From contig NAOQ01000051.1 in the NCBI GenBank assembly GCA_002751075.1, forward strand, positions 91,111-144,095: a stretch of 52,985 nucleotides of DNA, in the 5' to 3' direction. Below the pieces are notes generated by a model that did no database searches, was not told where the DNA came from, and was given only the letters and a program-made list of their open reading frames with translations. Below are positions 12,516 through 27,500 of this stretch, one piece after another (the stretch's first letter is position 1; every line of letters starts with the position of its first letter). Made by a program: the position numbers and the translations under genes. Origin of the DNA: Ichthyophonus hoferi. Taxonomy: Eukaryota > Opisthokonta > Ichthyosporea > Ichthyophonida > Ichthyophonidae.

Positions 12516-15500
12516 GACATACATACATACATACATATATACATATATACATAAGTGCATGCACACAGTAATATATCTATTTTATAGTATATGGCATATT
12601 AATGTGGGAATTAAAATACCCTTAAATCCTTGTCCTTGACTGTTTTGTTCACAATACATAATATTATCTACTTATATTTAGAGATATTTTAAAAAGGTTA
12701 ATAGTAATGATGGTGGCAGTGTTTTGATGTTATTAAGCCATAATTCAAATGCCATACCTGTACATTCTGCAGTAGCATTCCCTGTGTAGCCTTTATTACA
12801 GGTACAGATAATTTGGCCGTTTTCCACTTTGCAATTAGCCAGATCAACACAAGGGTTTATGGAGGTTGGGCAAGCATTGGTAGCTGTGGTACCATATGTG
12901 AATATTAATGGATATGATTTTGCAAAGGTAATATTATTATGTGGGTGTGTATTACAACTATAGTTTCCATATAACTAGGTAGTTTTGGATATTTTTTCTA
13001 TATATAGGCACTAGGTACATACTGCCACGACATTATATTGTATGGGGTGTCAATCGATAATACAATATTATAATTATAAATAGCACAACACAATACATCA
13101 ATTAAATAGGTTAGATGTAAAGCATCATATCAGTGGTGTGTTTTACCTGTTTGTTTACTATCCTAGTATAATGTAGGTATAAGCTTTTATAAATACTGCA
13201 ATGCAAAGTATATAGCTAAAGATTCTACCTCTACATATGATATAGGGGGGCCTTTGTAGAAAAACCTCATTTTCAGTCATGTATAATACATATATTAGTG
13301 CGTATATATAATGCATAGATATCAGTATGTTAAATATAAAAATATAAAACATAAAATATAAAACACAAGCCATAGCATAAAATATACATATATCCATATT
13401 ATTATATACATTTATAATTAAAATTATAACTACCCCATCACATTGTATACGTACACATATACGTATACATCTTATCTACTAACCTGTACAATCCTGGCCG
13501 TTTCCTGTCCATCCCAGGTTACAATGACATATATAATGGTTCTCATTTATAATAATACAAGTAGCATTATCGTGGCAGTTGTCTACTTCTGCTAAACAAG
13601 CATCTATTAGAACACAGGTGTAATTGGGTCCAGTCCGGTAACCAGCATTGCAACTGCAGTTGTAGTTAGCCTCCAGGTTGGTGCAAATAGAGATGCTGGT
13701 GTTGCAATGATGAATACCAGCACTGCATTCATCTATATCTGTGGATTAGAATAGATATAGATATATAGTTATAGTTATAAGTACAGTTATAGTATTAGCA
13801 ATCAATACACACTGTACACTAAATCATATACATGATTATTACTAAGTCAAGATAAGTAAGGTCAAGGAAAATATAACATATATAAATTTACTTGTAGATA
13901 TTAATAGATGATAAATATATTATCAATGATATGTTTTTAGCATAGTAGCAAACACTGGATTTTTAATTATCAACCAGTATTTAGAATCTCTAATTACTAT
14001 GCCCCATTGTAATTTAAATGTCGCCAATAATTGCTTGTTTTTTAAATTTAATGCTGATAGATATCTACTTACAGGAAATGAACCACGTATGTAGTTAATA
14101 TTGTTTAATTGCAATTGTATCTATCTGTGTTATAATAATATCGGACACTCTATATTTTGACACTATATATATAAGGTGGATTGTATTGCCATCAAAACAC
14201 CATTAGTTTTTTATACTCTTTCGCTTTTAAATAATAGTAATTTATTGACAGCCCATAATGGGCTTTATTTTTTGTTTTTGTATGCTACTTTTTAATTGCA
14301 ATTCATTAATTGTAGTACTATTTAAATGTAACTTGAATGGCTCTACTATATCTCGGTATACCAATTCAATATCTAATAGGTCTTGGATTGAGGGGTGGAG
14401 GGAAGGGAGTTGTAGACAAGCACCTTTATCTTGTAGGATGGCTACCAGTTAACATGAAAATACAGTAGTGTCTATTACATAAAACCATTTGGCCACCAAA
14501 TATCAATTACTGCAATCTAAATCCTGTGTAACTCTTGCTAATTGGCATATTCATAAGATAATTTTTTTTAATATGGGAATACAATTTTAACTTTAATGGG
14601 AAACTGTGTGCTGTGTGCTTTGAGAATCTTTAATCATCTAGATCTTGCCATTTATAAATAGTGTCACGTGTCAATATTGAGATTTGCAATGCAAAAGAAA
14701 TCTGGTATTATATAAAATGTAAAAGATTGTATATATATAATAAGTATTAATTTTGTTTTAAAATGGTTTATTACAAATGATTAAACAAACAAAAAATACT
14801 AACTAGATGATTAAAAGCTTAAATACAAATAGTAGTAGGCGTAATATAAAATTAAATACTGTACAATTATTACTCGTTTATGTTTATTTTCAGATAAATG
14901 CAACCCTTTTTAAGGGGTGTTATTGCCATATTTTATCCAGATAGGAGAAAGACATAGAAGAGCAGAAAACAATATATAAATAGCGATGAAAGATAATAAG
15001 GTAAAGGTAAATATAAAAGACCATATATACCTAAACAATATTCATAGGAATTTCCAGTATACCCTTGATTGCAACTACAAATCATTTCTCCATTTTCAAC
15101 TTGACAAGTCGAATTTCCACCACATGGATTGCTAGACATAGGGCACTCAGTTGTAGCTGCATATTAATGCGTGTAATTAGATATAGGTATAAAGATGGGC
15201 AACAATCCTTTACAATAAACCATATATATATATGCAATCGGTTGCCTTTATATGTAGCCCAAAATAAAGGTTCTTTATATTTGGGAGTCTTGTGGCTTGA
15301 AATCATTATGTTATCTGGTACATTAATTAAATCTTATTTTATCATATTCCCATTTACATTAAAAAAGACAACAAACTACTACACTGATCATTACAATAAG
15401 TAGCGTAGGAAGAGATAAAAGCGTATGCTGTTATTTCCTATAATATGAGTACACAATGTTGATAATGATAATATAACCTAATTACTAGAGTGTTTTATGT

Positions 15501-18500
15501 GGTTCTGATTTATTTACTAACCTGTGCACGTCTGACCGTTTCCAGTCCAGCCTAAGTTACAATGGCATATGTATTCGTCCTTGTCAATGGTAATACATGT
15601 AGCATGGTTATGACAATCGTCTACTTCTGCCAAACATTTATCCACAAGATCACAGGTACGGTTGGGCTTAGCCAGGTAACCAACATTGCAGCTGCAATTG
15701 TAACTGGCTTCTGTGTTGCTGCACACGGAGATATTGGTGTTGCATTGGTGGGCACCAGTGCTGCACTCATCCAGATCTGTTTATTTCAAGGTAAAGTGAC
15801 ATAGATATATTAGCACCCATTTAGCCCTTAAGTTGGTTTACAGTATGAATATTTGCCTGCAATTACAATGCATTTTCAAGTAGATTGTATATAAACAACT
15901 TTTTGTAATATAGAGACCTACATTGTTTTTATAGATAGAATGTGTTGAATATTCCCTATATTATTCAAGCGTTTTGTCAAAATCCCTTCTACTTGATGGA
16001 TAACAGTTCTATCAATTATTTTATTTATTTTAATGGCTGTTTATCTTTACATTAACGTAACTTCATTCATGGTATGTAATAATATAATACTAGCATTACC
16101 AAATGTTTCTTAAATTGATTGTACTGTAGCATGACTAAGTTTATAATTCTTGGGCCTAGTTCATAGTCATCTTATTTTTTAATATATATGCTTATTGTGA
16201 CATGTATAATGTGAGATGTATCTAGTAGTGCGCTATAAAATATTTTCCTATTACAAACTTGGTTCATAATAAGAAATAAAACACAATTCTTGAGGTTAGG
16301 CTATTATAACAATTATGCATGTATATCTATGCTAAAAACTAGTTTAGGCTATCATTTAAAATTAACTAAATACATCTTACAATATTGTACCAATAAAATA
16401 CTTAATATTATACGCTAAAATGATGTCGTAAAACTACGTTACAAGTTAAAATAAGCATTAGTATATAATGATTAAAATATACACAGTTAAAATATACACA
16501 GCTGTAATTTAAACACGGTGTATAAGACATAAATTCAACTGTGATTTTAAGTACGTAAATTGTTCATTTTTAGGCAGTGTAACAACTACACAAAGGAATA
16601 GCTCCTTGAAATAATTTTAAAGGTTAGAATATAGAATATATTTTCCACTATCTTGTATTGTATTCTGCTGCACTGCATTAAAGAGAGAAATGTAGAAGGA
16701 TAGCAATTACATTTCATAAAAAGAGGGAGAAAGGAGTATAAGCATGTTATAGGGGATACCAAAACAGAAATCCCAGGCATCGCCACTGTAGCCTTGGTTA
16801 CATGTACACACAAACTGGCCCTTATCTACTTTGCATGTAGCATTTCCTCCACATGGGTTTTCTTCAGTAGGGCATAGGGTAGTATCTGGGTGTATATGTG
16901 TGTATGTGTTTTCGTATGCGAGTGTAACAGTGTAACTATATGTACACATAATTATTGATGTAAATATATCTTATATACATAAATGCATTGAAACTTCTTG
17001 GGCTTAATCCTAAATTCTTATGTTAATTGACTCATTTGTTGTCCTATTAGTTTTATCATATTAATATTAGATATTTTATAAATAATGATGTTAGAATGAT
17101 TATTAACAGTAATATACTATGCAGGTGAAAGTATACAATAATTAGTATTGGGTCCCAGCAACATATAATTATATTATCCATTCAATTAATGATTAACTAT
17201 TAACAAACCTGAACAATTTTTGCCATCTCCAGTCCAACCCAAATTGCAAAGACAGGCAAACCAACTGGGTTGATTAGATTCTGCATTACTATGGCAGGTG
17301 GCGTTCTCATGGCAGTTGTGGAGGTTAGCCAAACAGGAATCTACTAAGGCACAAGTCCTATTAGCTTTAGCATTATAACCGGCGTTGCAACTGCAGTTAT
17401 AATCTCCTACTGTGTTGTTGCACATAGAATTGGTAGGGTTGCATTGGTGGACTCCAGTGCTACATTCATCAATATCTGTTAAATGTGAAATAATGTGACA
17501 CCAACATATTAGAACATAGGGAGAGTCATCAACACGTATTTAAGAAATACCACTAAACATGAATCCAAAGCTATGTATATTAAACTGATACATCATTAAA
17601 GAGATCCTTTTTCAATATATAATGTTCTTTTTAAAATGGCATCAAAGTATATCACGCCCAAATTAAACGATATATTGAATTGGTGTGATTATTGGTATTA
17701 TTATTAGTAATATTATTATTTTGCAAAACATCGTGCTTATTAAAAAATTTATTTTTAATTAAACATCAGCATGTTTGTTTATATTGCCTTATGGGCGTAG
17801 GATTGGAGTCAACTCGGGTACAATATTACAATATCATGATCATGCAATAAATCCTATATTCTAATCGTACTTGCTTTGATAATTTTAAATAGAGTTAATT
17901 GTCAGCTTTCTATATATATCTGCTCTTATGTGATTACAGTTTGTGTGTATAGAATTCCTAAGGACTACCAATATCCTCTAGTTTAGAAAGTAATTTGGTG
18001 GATAGGCAATATATATATATAGATACATAACCTAATCAATATGATATCAATAATATTAATAGGGTTTTGTGTATTTCTATCCACTTGGTAGAGCAGTATA
18101 CATCAAATCGATCATAATGTATATAAAGCATATTAGCCATAAGGAGGTTACAAAGAAACATCACAACGAGAGCAAGCTGAAAAATTAAAAACAAAGCCAG
18201 GACGGTACTCTAATATTTGAAAATGAGCTAAGAGCGAAGGAACAATGGAGTTAATGTTGTTGTGCTGTGAGTATTTAAAATTGACCCGTGGCTCAACATG
18301 CTAACATATTAATGTAGGCCTATATATGATCATACTCTATCTGTAACAACATGTAGATTATAAATATCATACATTGTCTGGGCTCTAACTTGCTCAAAAC
18401 TAAATTAGCTATGCTAGAGTAAATTATAAATAAAACACATGTCGTGGTAATTTGTACACATAATTTCCACTTTAAGATTAAAGATCAATTAAAAATTAAT

Positions 18501-21500
18501 ATTAGAATTCCAAGAGATGTATGTTATGTGTAAAGGATAACTGGATATCAACTAGGAAATTTTGTTTTTTTAACTCCCTATTAATTTTTAAGCAATAAGC
18601 ATAATGTAATATTTACTTACAACATAATTCCTTTATCTTGGCGTCAATTAAAAACCTCATGTTCTTAATAAAATTTCATTATAAGCTACCAATATATCAC
18701 TAGTAAAGATAATGAAAAAGTGGATACCGAGAGTAATGGGGCTATAACAAGAAATAACTTAAGACTACATATACTCTATAATTCTATATACTATATACTT
18801 ACATATATACATAGTTACATACATATATACCCTATATACATAAACTCTAGAATCCTATAATCTATATACGTACATACATACATGTATAATTGGGAAAACG
18901 TACCAGAGCAGGACTTATAAGGATCACCCTGGTAGCCTTTTTTGCAACTGCACACCATCTGTCCAGTATCAATTTGGCAGATGGCATTATTTCCGCAGGG
19001 GTCCAGAGATATCGGGCAATCAGTAGTTTCTATTTATCGGTATAAGAACAGGAGCATGAATGAATATGAATGTCTAGATGTACTAATATAAATATATGCA
19101 TAAATATTGGAACATGGTCTTTGTCTTTAGTGTATTTATATATTTAGGTTAATGTACACATTTATATAGATATGTATGCAATGGAAAAACATATTTATAT
19201 ACACAATAAAATATTAACATCTCTTAAAATGCGATTGAAAAGAGGGAGGATATTCAACCGCTTTGACAATATTTTTTGCGTATAAAGTTTTTATGGTATA
19301 TTAGGAAGTGTTTGGAATAATCCAAGGATTAAGATAAGCGCCATTACTACTATTACATTACATTACAATACACTGTAGCCCTCGCTGATAATAAAGTATA
19401 ATAATCATTCTTATCAATTGCTCTAGTATATGATGGGATCATTGGAAGAAGAAGAATAATAATACTAATCATAATATAGATAGAAACATGCATCTTGTAA
19501 TGGGTATATATATAGATAAAAAGATGGAGATATTTAAAATTTAAAATTGGAATAGGAGACCCTTTGCAGATTACGTCTAACCTGTACAAGTTGTGCCATT
19601 GCCGGTCCAGCCCATTTTACAGGTGCAGGTGTAAATCTGATTAATTTCAAAATCGCTTCCTAAACCGGATTCACAGCTGGCATTGGCATGACAGTTGTGA
19701 AGATTGGCTGCACAGGCATCTACTAATATACAAGTGTTGTTGTCTTGCTTTAGATATCCCACCTTGCAGCTACAGTTGTAACTTCCGGGTATGTTGTTGC
19801 ACATCGAGATTGTGGTATTGCAATCGTGGGCACCAGTGTTGCATTCATCTATATCTGTTAATTAATAATAATTGGTTTTATTAATAATAATTTGCTACCT
19901 TAATGAGTGCTTTTGTTGGAAACATTTAGGTTCTCTAAAAATTATTTAGTCGGTTAGAGATTTTTGAGTTTTTGACAATCAAATCCCTTTACCATAAACA
20001 ACTACAACTGAAAGTTTAGATGAAAATATGTCTTTAACCATGTTATCTCCCATATATGATTATTATTATTATTATTATTATTACAAGTGCCCAGAGCTGC
20101 AATAAAAGCTATACTAATAATCGTAAAGTTGAAAAATAGTGGTAAAATGATGCATATTAGAGCTAGTGAATTAATCAAAAAGCTAAATATAATCCGGGAC
20201 GTAAATGCTATGAATTGTGCAGATACAATAATTTTAAAAGCCGGAATTCTGGACTTGTAAAAACATATTTTGTAATTATTGTAACAGAAAAATATTATAA
20301 AACCTATAAAAGAACAACTGATTAAAAATACATACTAATATACTAGATGAGAAGATAAAAGAGAGACGAAAAAAGAGAGAGAAAGAGCAATAGGAAAGAA
20401 GAAAAAAAATAGTAGCAGCCAAAACATATTAATTCAAATATACATATTTAGTGTAAGCAATGTTATGATTTAATGTACAGACGACTTTAAGGATAGAGTT
20501 TAGTTGCGTAATTTGTTAATAATTAATGGGGATTAGGTCATTGGCCTTGGTATGGTAACAAACATACCATTACACGATACACCATCTCCTATAAAACCAG
20601 AAAGACAGAAACATTCAAAGCTGCCATCAGAGTTTTGACACATGGTGTGATTTTCAGGACAGCTCAATAACGATAGCTCTGGAGTGCACTCATTTATGTC
20701 TGAATAATAATGACATAACAATGTGTTGATGAGTGATAAGAATATACTATCATGCAATAGTTAAGGAAACATGTCTAGCAAATGATATAATGGTTTTAAT
20801 TGAGTTATTGAAAATTATAGAAACAAGAACATCTATATGTACAAATATATAGGCACAAATAGATCTAAATTCTTCTATATTTCATATTCCAATAAGCCTA
20901 TTTTCTTGTATTTTAAGCATTGGGAGATAAACCTGGCATAAAAATATGCCATTATAATCTCATATAGTAAATAGTATATAGTAAATAGTATATAGTGTAT
21001 AGTCACAGTTTAGTCAACCATAATTATTTTATATATCATACTATAGTGACCATGCATCATTCCCTCATCATACCACTGCAGGTGGTGCCATCTCCTTCAT
21101 ATCCTGTATTGCAGGTACAGTTGTACACTGTATCATCTATCCGTGTGCAATAGGCTCGATCACTACAGTTGCTAGTGGGGCATGGATCAAGAACTGGGGG
21201 CATTGGAAGAAGTTAAGATAAGGATGATAGAGTAATGGTTAGATAAACAGAAAAACTAAAACCAAGTAAAACGAAAATAAAGATAAGGGTAATATACATT
21301 TGTATGTTTACATTTATGTGATCTATAGTAAATAAATGAACCATGCAAACAATTAAAAGGTTTACGGGACCAAAATAAAATAAGCTATTTTGAATAACAA
21401 GAAATGCAAATAAAGATACACGTAAATGAAATGGAATCCGGTGGTTTTAGATAAATATAAATTAAAATACATGCATGTGTGTAATGGTAACGGTAACATA

Positions 21501-24500
21501 GCGAAATGTAAATAAAAAAGCAAAAAATAAAACAAAAAAGGTGGAAATAGACTGAAAATGGGTTAAGGAATGTATGTAAATCAGACTAGTAGGGGAAGGG
21601 GATGATATGTCAAGAAAGATAGTGGATGCTGTATATATGATGTAAAGCTAATGGAGAAAGAAATATACTTAACTATAATAACAAATGTTCAAATCAATAT
21701 CTCTGCTTTGCTTTCAAACCAATTTCACCTTTCTACTGTTTTTTCTTTGTTTTTTTTTTACAAATACAAAAACAGGTTTAAAGATTGCAATTACCAACTG
21801 TATGTATATTTCATCATATTTAACATCAAAAAAGGACTAAAAATTATCTTATATTCATTTAAATACACGGAGCATAGAGTTACCCAAAGATTTATCCACA
21901 CACATCACGTCCATACATCCATACACCTATATACCCATCTACCCGTAAATCATTTTTGTTTTGTAGACAAGGACCTACTTAGGCGACAGAATGTCCCATC
22001 ACCCGTATACCCCTCATTACAGCTGCACTCATAACTTCCTTCAGTATTGGTGCAGATTGCGTTGGTAAGGCTACATTTGTGACGTAAAAGGCTGCATTCA
22101 TCTATATCTGTAATGTATAAAAATGGGAAAGAAGAAACGTTTTGAGATATTTGTTACTTGTATTATGGGTTAAGACAGAATTAAGCGTTTATTATTTATA
22201 ATAAAACCTTGTTCATCGCTAAATTGTTATTGTGAAAGATGTAAGCAACCCATTATAGACTCATGTAATACTTGATTATAGTAGTAATCACAGTAATAAT
22301 AAGAATAATATATGTATGAGTCGTGATTTTATGTGGTCTTGATAATGGGAAAAATAAATACAATAAATGAAGGTAGAATTAAGGGAATAAAATATATGGT
22401 AAGGGGTATAAAAAATGAAAAGGACAAGAATGCTGTAAAACTATAAATCATAATTAGAATTATTGGAAAAATGTGCAGCCACTAATCCTCTATGTACGTT
22501 AAATAACCATATTGGGTGTACATATGCCTTTAACATTATATTAATTAAAACACTATTATGTGTATACATTTATATACATAGGAAATTTATGGAGTTTAGC
22601 AATGATTGCAGTTGAGCCTCGGCTATTCTTATAATTTTTGATTAGAGGAAGGATTGACTGGTAGATAAGAAACATAGTAGTAATAACACGTGTATATCAA
22701 CCTAGCACTTTAATATGATTGAACAACTAACATGGTAAGATTTAGTTTACCATTACTTTGCAGGGTCTGCATGTTAAAAAAAGAAAAAAAAAATTTTAAC
22801 TACGCATATATAATGAAGAAAATATATCTAAACACCAACACCGCTTAACACTTCAAAGTTTACGTTTACATTGATATATACAAACTCCCAGGCACAAACC
22901 TATACAGTTAGGACTGGTGCCTTTTAAACCTGGTTTGCAAACACATTGGAAACTACCTAAATTGTTCATACAAACGGCATCAGAAGCACATTTGTAACTG
23001 AGACACTCATCAATATCTGTAATATATTAGGATTGTATGTTAGTGTGGATAGGATATAGATTGGTGAATGTTGTCTGTATTGGTTCAGGGTTGGGTACTC
23101 GTTGTGATTTTATTGTCATTGGTGTTTCTGTATTGTTTGTTATTAAATGCTGTAAATACTTTTGAATGTCACAGAGAAATTTAAGGTGTACATATTCGCT
23201 GATAGTGTTGTTAATAAATAAAAAATTGCATTTACATTTTAATTTATTTTTTTCAAATATCATCCACTTATCCCTTGAAATTAAGGAGGTTTCATATATT
23301 GGTTTTGGGTTAATATACCGCTCTATTTTCTAATCTAAGCAAAATATAAAGCAACGTGCTGTATTCATCCTGGATAGTGAGTAACATGACTGTAATTATC
23401 AAATATCTACTGGATTTGGTTGTTTAAGACTAATAATTAGCTGCATGAATTACGTCTTCTCTGGTATACTACCTTCACTCTATTATAAATTAAATACTGT
23501 TTTCCATCAATCATAGAATTTTTTTTAAAAAGCAATCTGTATTTCTTACTTATATCATGTATCATTTGGTCTTTGAGTAATCAATCATAAGTCCAAATGT
23601 CACTAAATCATAGATAATGATATAGCAATAGTATGGTGTTTACAGCTACATGCTTTTGCAGTGGTTGTTATAATAAACTAATAAGGTAATATATATAAGT
23701 ACAAGCATATGCTCCTGGTTTTAAACAAACTTGACTTATGGAAAAAGCTATCTAAGGGTCATTAAAAAATTAACAATGTACAACCAAGTTAATTAAAACT
23801 GATTTTGTGTAGAATAGATATTATGAGATATAATATGCTCCTAAAAAAAAGATACGTTAACCCATCATAGCATTTACATGGCTGTGATACAAACCATAGT
23901 CTATATCAACATAAGTAACATCTATGTTGGATAGTGAGCCGCCTTTAAAGTTAATATTTTATCTATATTCATACCAATTAATACTCCAATATATATTGCA
24001 CTAGATTACTTATTCTTGGAAAGTACCCTGCATGGCTGGTATCTCTTTTCATTTAACATGCACGTATATATATATGTACTATAAACCCAACATATTGATA
24101 TCATGGTTGCATCGTTCATTTATTCATAGGGTACATTGCGTTATTAATCTTTACTTTAATAAGTGTAGATAACCTGCAATAGTTATTAAAATTATGTATG
24201 ACTGATAACCTTTCCACCAGTAGGACTCATTATAAAAATATAATATACCAATTAAAAAATATCTTAGTATTAATAATTATATTAACCATCCCCTCACAGG
24301 AAATGTTTCCACCTTCTCTGCTTATAGATTCCTCTCTTCTGAATACTACCCTGGTCTTCCATTAAAGCCTAAAAATAAAAACATCTATTGACATGGACGA
24401 CTCATCCATACCTGTACAAATGATGCCGTTGCCACCAAACCCAATGTTGCACACACACAAGAAGCTATTTAGCACATCATGGCACGAAGCATATTGATGA

Positions 24501-27500
24501 CAATCATTAAGATTAACGGTGTCGCATTCGTTAGTGTCTGTTAGGTTAAAGGCATGTTAGTTCCAATTTATTTCATATATGATCTTCAAGGACTTGACAC
24601 CACAACTTAGTGAGTTATTGCTTAATGATGGGATAAAACTAGAAAAATATGAAGAGAAATGGTGTGAAGAAACTTAAGCTAAAGAAGAAAAAAGAAGAGA
24701 GACTACAGAAATAATAAAAGGAGCCGCCTGGTGAAAGCTGAATAGATAGATATTGTAAGGGGATTTGTTTTTAGGAATAGTGATTATTAAAATTGTTCTA
24801 TAATTATTATAGAAAAAATAAACGAGTTAAGGCCTTTGTATGTAATTATTGTCTGCGAGTTACGTGAAAATGTACATCTATCTACATATTTTAGTATATG
24901 GTTGCCTTATATTTGTATGTAACTGTTCCTGTATCTGAATTTATTTGCATATAAGGGTGCCAGTTCACAAGAAATTTATTTATTAAGTTTGGTTTTATAA
25001 GTAAGAGAAAAAGGCGTATCTATCTATTAGTCTCAGAACAAAATTTATGATTAACATATTATGACCTTAGTTGCATTTTAATATAAGTATCCGTAGTATT
25101 ATTTGGAATACAAACTCAAATACAATATGTACCTATATTTCCACAATAAAATCATTGTGTGCTAAATATATAAGCAAACATGTGTAGTTTTTGGAGTTGT
25201 ATTTTATTTTTGTTTTTGTGTTCTAAATATAAAAGTGAAAGCTCATTAGCTAAGGATATTTCATAAGAATACAGCATATGTATTAAAATATACCAACCAG
25301 TAACATTTATAAATAAAACTTTCAACTCACCAATACACATGCCAGTGACTGGGTCGGACATTTTGCCAAGAAATCCAGAAACTGTCGCGTTATTGCATGC
25401 AATAAATGTAGTATGGGAGATTGGAGTTAATTTTGAGAGGTAGGAAATAAATAGAAACGGGAAAGGAGGGAAAAGGAATAGATCTAATATAAATATTAAA
25501 AACATGGTGGCCATTATAGCTAATAGCAACCAAATAGTTATAAGCTAGGATCTGTCATTTACAGAACGTATATTAAACCAGATAAAGCAAGTGTATAGGT
25601 ATGTATTTGATGGATGTTAACGTGTGACTGGGTATGGGTTATGGGATTGGTTGTATAATGATTTTCAGGTAGGTGCTAGAGTAGAGAGGCAGATCTTTGG
25701 CCATAGAGGTTTTCGTTTAGACATATGTAGGTGTAGTCATGTTATAGTGTATCTTTTATTATAGTTCTATGGTTATATATATATATGTTTTCTCTTCAAT
25801 ATGCTTAAATCGGCCAAGCAAACACCGAAAAGCAAATATTTCTATATCTACCTAGAGAATTTACTGTCCCCTCCAACTTTTGAACTGACTGGGTATTCCT
25901 CATTAACACCAAGAAATTTGCCTCCTCTGTAGTTTTCTCTCTGTCATCATCGTGAAGGCCATACAGTGGACAAACAGTTGTTTGCACAAAAAAATCCCAC
26001 AGTGTATCTTTAATTTGTTTAGCCCTAAGGGTCCTTGTAGTATCATCATGTGACGCTGTAAGTCCGCCTATAAAAATTGGTTGTTGCTCAGGGTTGCTGA
26101 TAGGAAAGCTATAAGTGCCATTTTTCAGCGTAATGTCTAAAGTCTGAAAGGGTATCCCTGTGGATAAATTTTGGGTAAAACGGTGATCGTAAAATTAGCA
26201 GAATTATTGTCAATCCATGCATACTTTCAGTCAAGGTTTCGCGCAATCAGATTACCAGAATTTGCAATTGATTGTCTAGATACAGTATACTGGAAAATAA
26301 GATAAATGGCAATAATGAAAAGGGTTTGAAAAGCTTTTAGGCATGAATAGGTCACTGATGTAAGTGGGTATATGTATTAGCGTGTTAATATGTGTTTTTG
26401 ATGAATTTTCCAACTTATTGTAGGGACTTTTCTTTTTTTTTCCATATGTAACTATATATGTTTGTGGATTGAACCTGCATGATGGCATATTGTTTGTATT
26501 CACTTTGATGAGTATACCTGTTGATTCAGGATGTTTGGAGGTTTTCAGACACTTTACTGTCCTATCATTGTATTTATTTTCTGTATTTTAACGTATGTAG
26601 CCTTTTATAGTATGTCTTGAAACAAGGGAGCGGTGATGAAAAAGAATAATAAGCATGCAGTATTACTTATTCAAACCCAGTTTTGGAAAACCTGCTTTGA
26701 TTTAAAATTGATTTTACATTATTTTTCATCCGGATAGCAATAACAAATCTTAATTACTGAGCGCGTTGTGGAAGCCAAAATTATCATTGAATATTAAATT
26801 AAACTAAATCACAATAAAAATTAAAGAAGGAAAAAGAAGGATAGCTACCCTTCCAGTCTCCCGTTGTCATATGTGGTATAGCCAAAACTCCAATTGTTTC
26901 CCCATACAGTCCTCCCTTGATCTTGTGTGATCCATCTACTCTTACTGTAATTCTATCTGCTAGGCGTGCAACTGCACGAGGAGTTATCATAAGGCCATTA
27001 ACACCGCGCATCTGGCGATTTTTATCGGTTTGAAGTGATAAGATAACTGTAGGAGGTTCAGAAAAAATACTGAGTATGAATGACGTAGGTTAGTAATTTA
27101 TTACGTATACTTGTCTAAACTATATATATTTTGTAGAATATAATATGTTTAAATGTTAAGCTATAGTAGTGGCAGAAAGATATTAGCATATTTTAAATTA
27201 TAATACAGTCAATATGTTTGGTTTCAAACATATATGTTTCTGATTTTGTGTATTGAGTTTGCGGCAGTGTATGAGTATAGATATTTGTTTTTGTTTGCGA
27301 AGAGGTTCTTAAAAAAATACTTGTATGCCTGTATATATTCTACTTAACAAGCAATAAAAACAATAAAAAAGAGAAACATAGATTATAATTCTACATTTAT
27401 GTATAAATAAAAAAAACACATATAGAACCTACTTGCAGGGAAAACTAACAGTAGCCTCGTTAACTTTATATATGGTCCGCACAGATATATACATGGATCT

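Noticed and set aside
12289-12564. Minus-strand 91-codon frame rich in Met, Tyr, Val and Cys
   Set aside because: Translation of the (ATAC)n array in an EGF gene intron.
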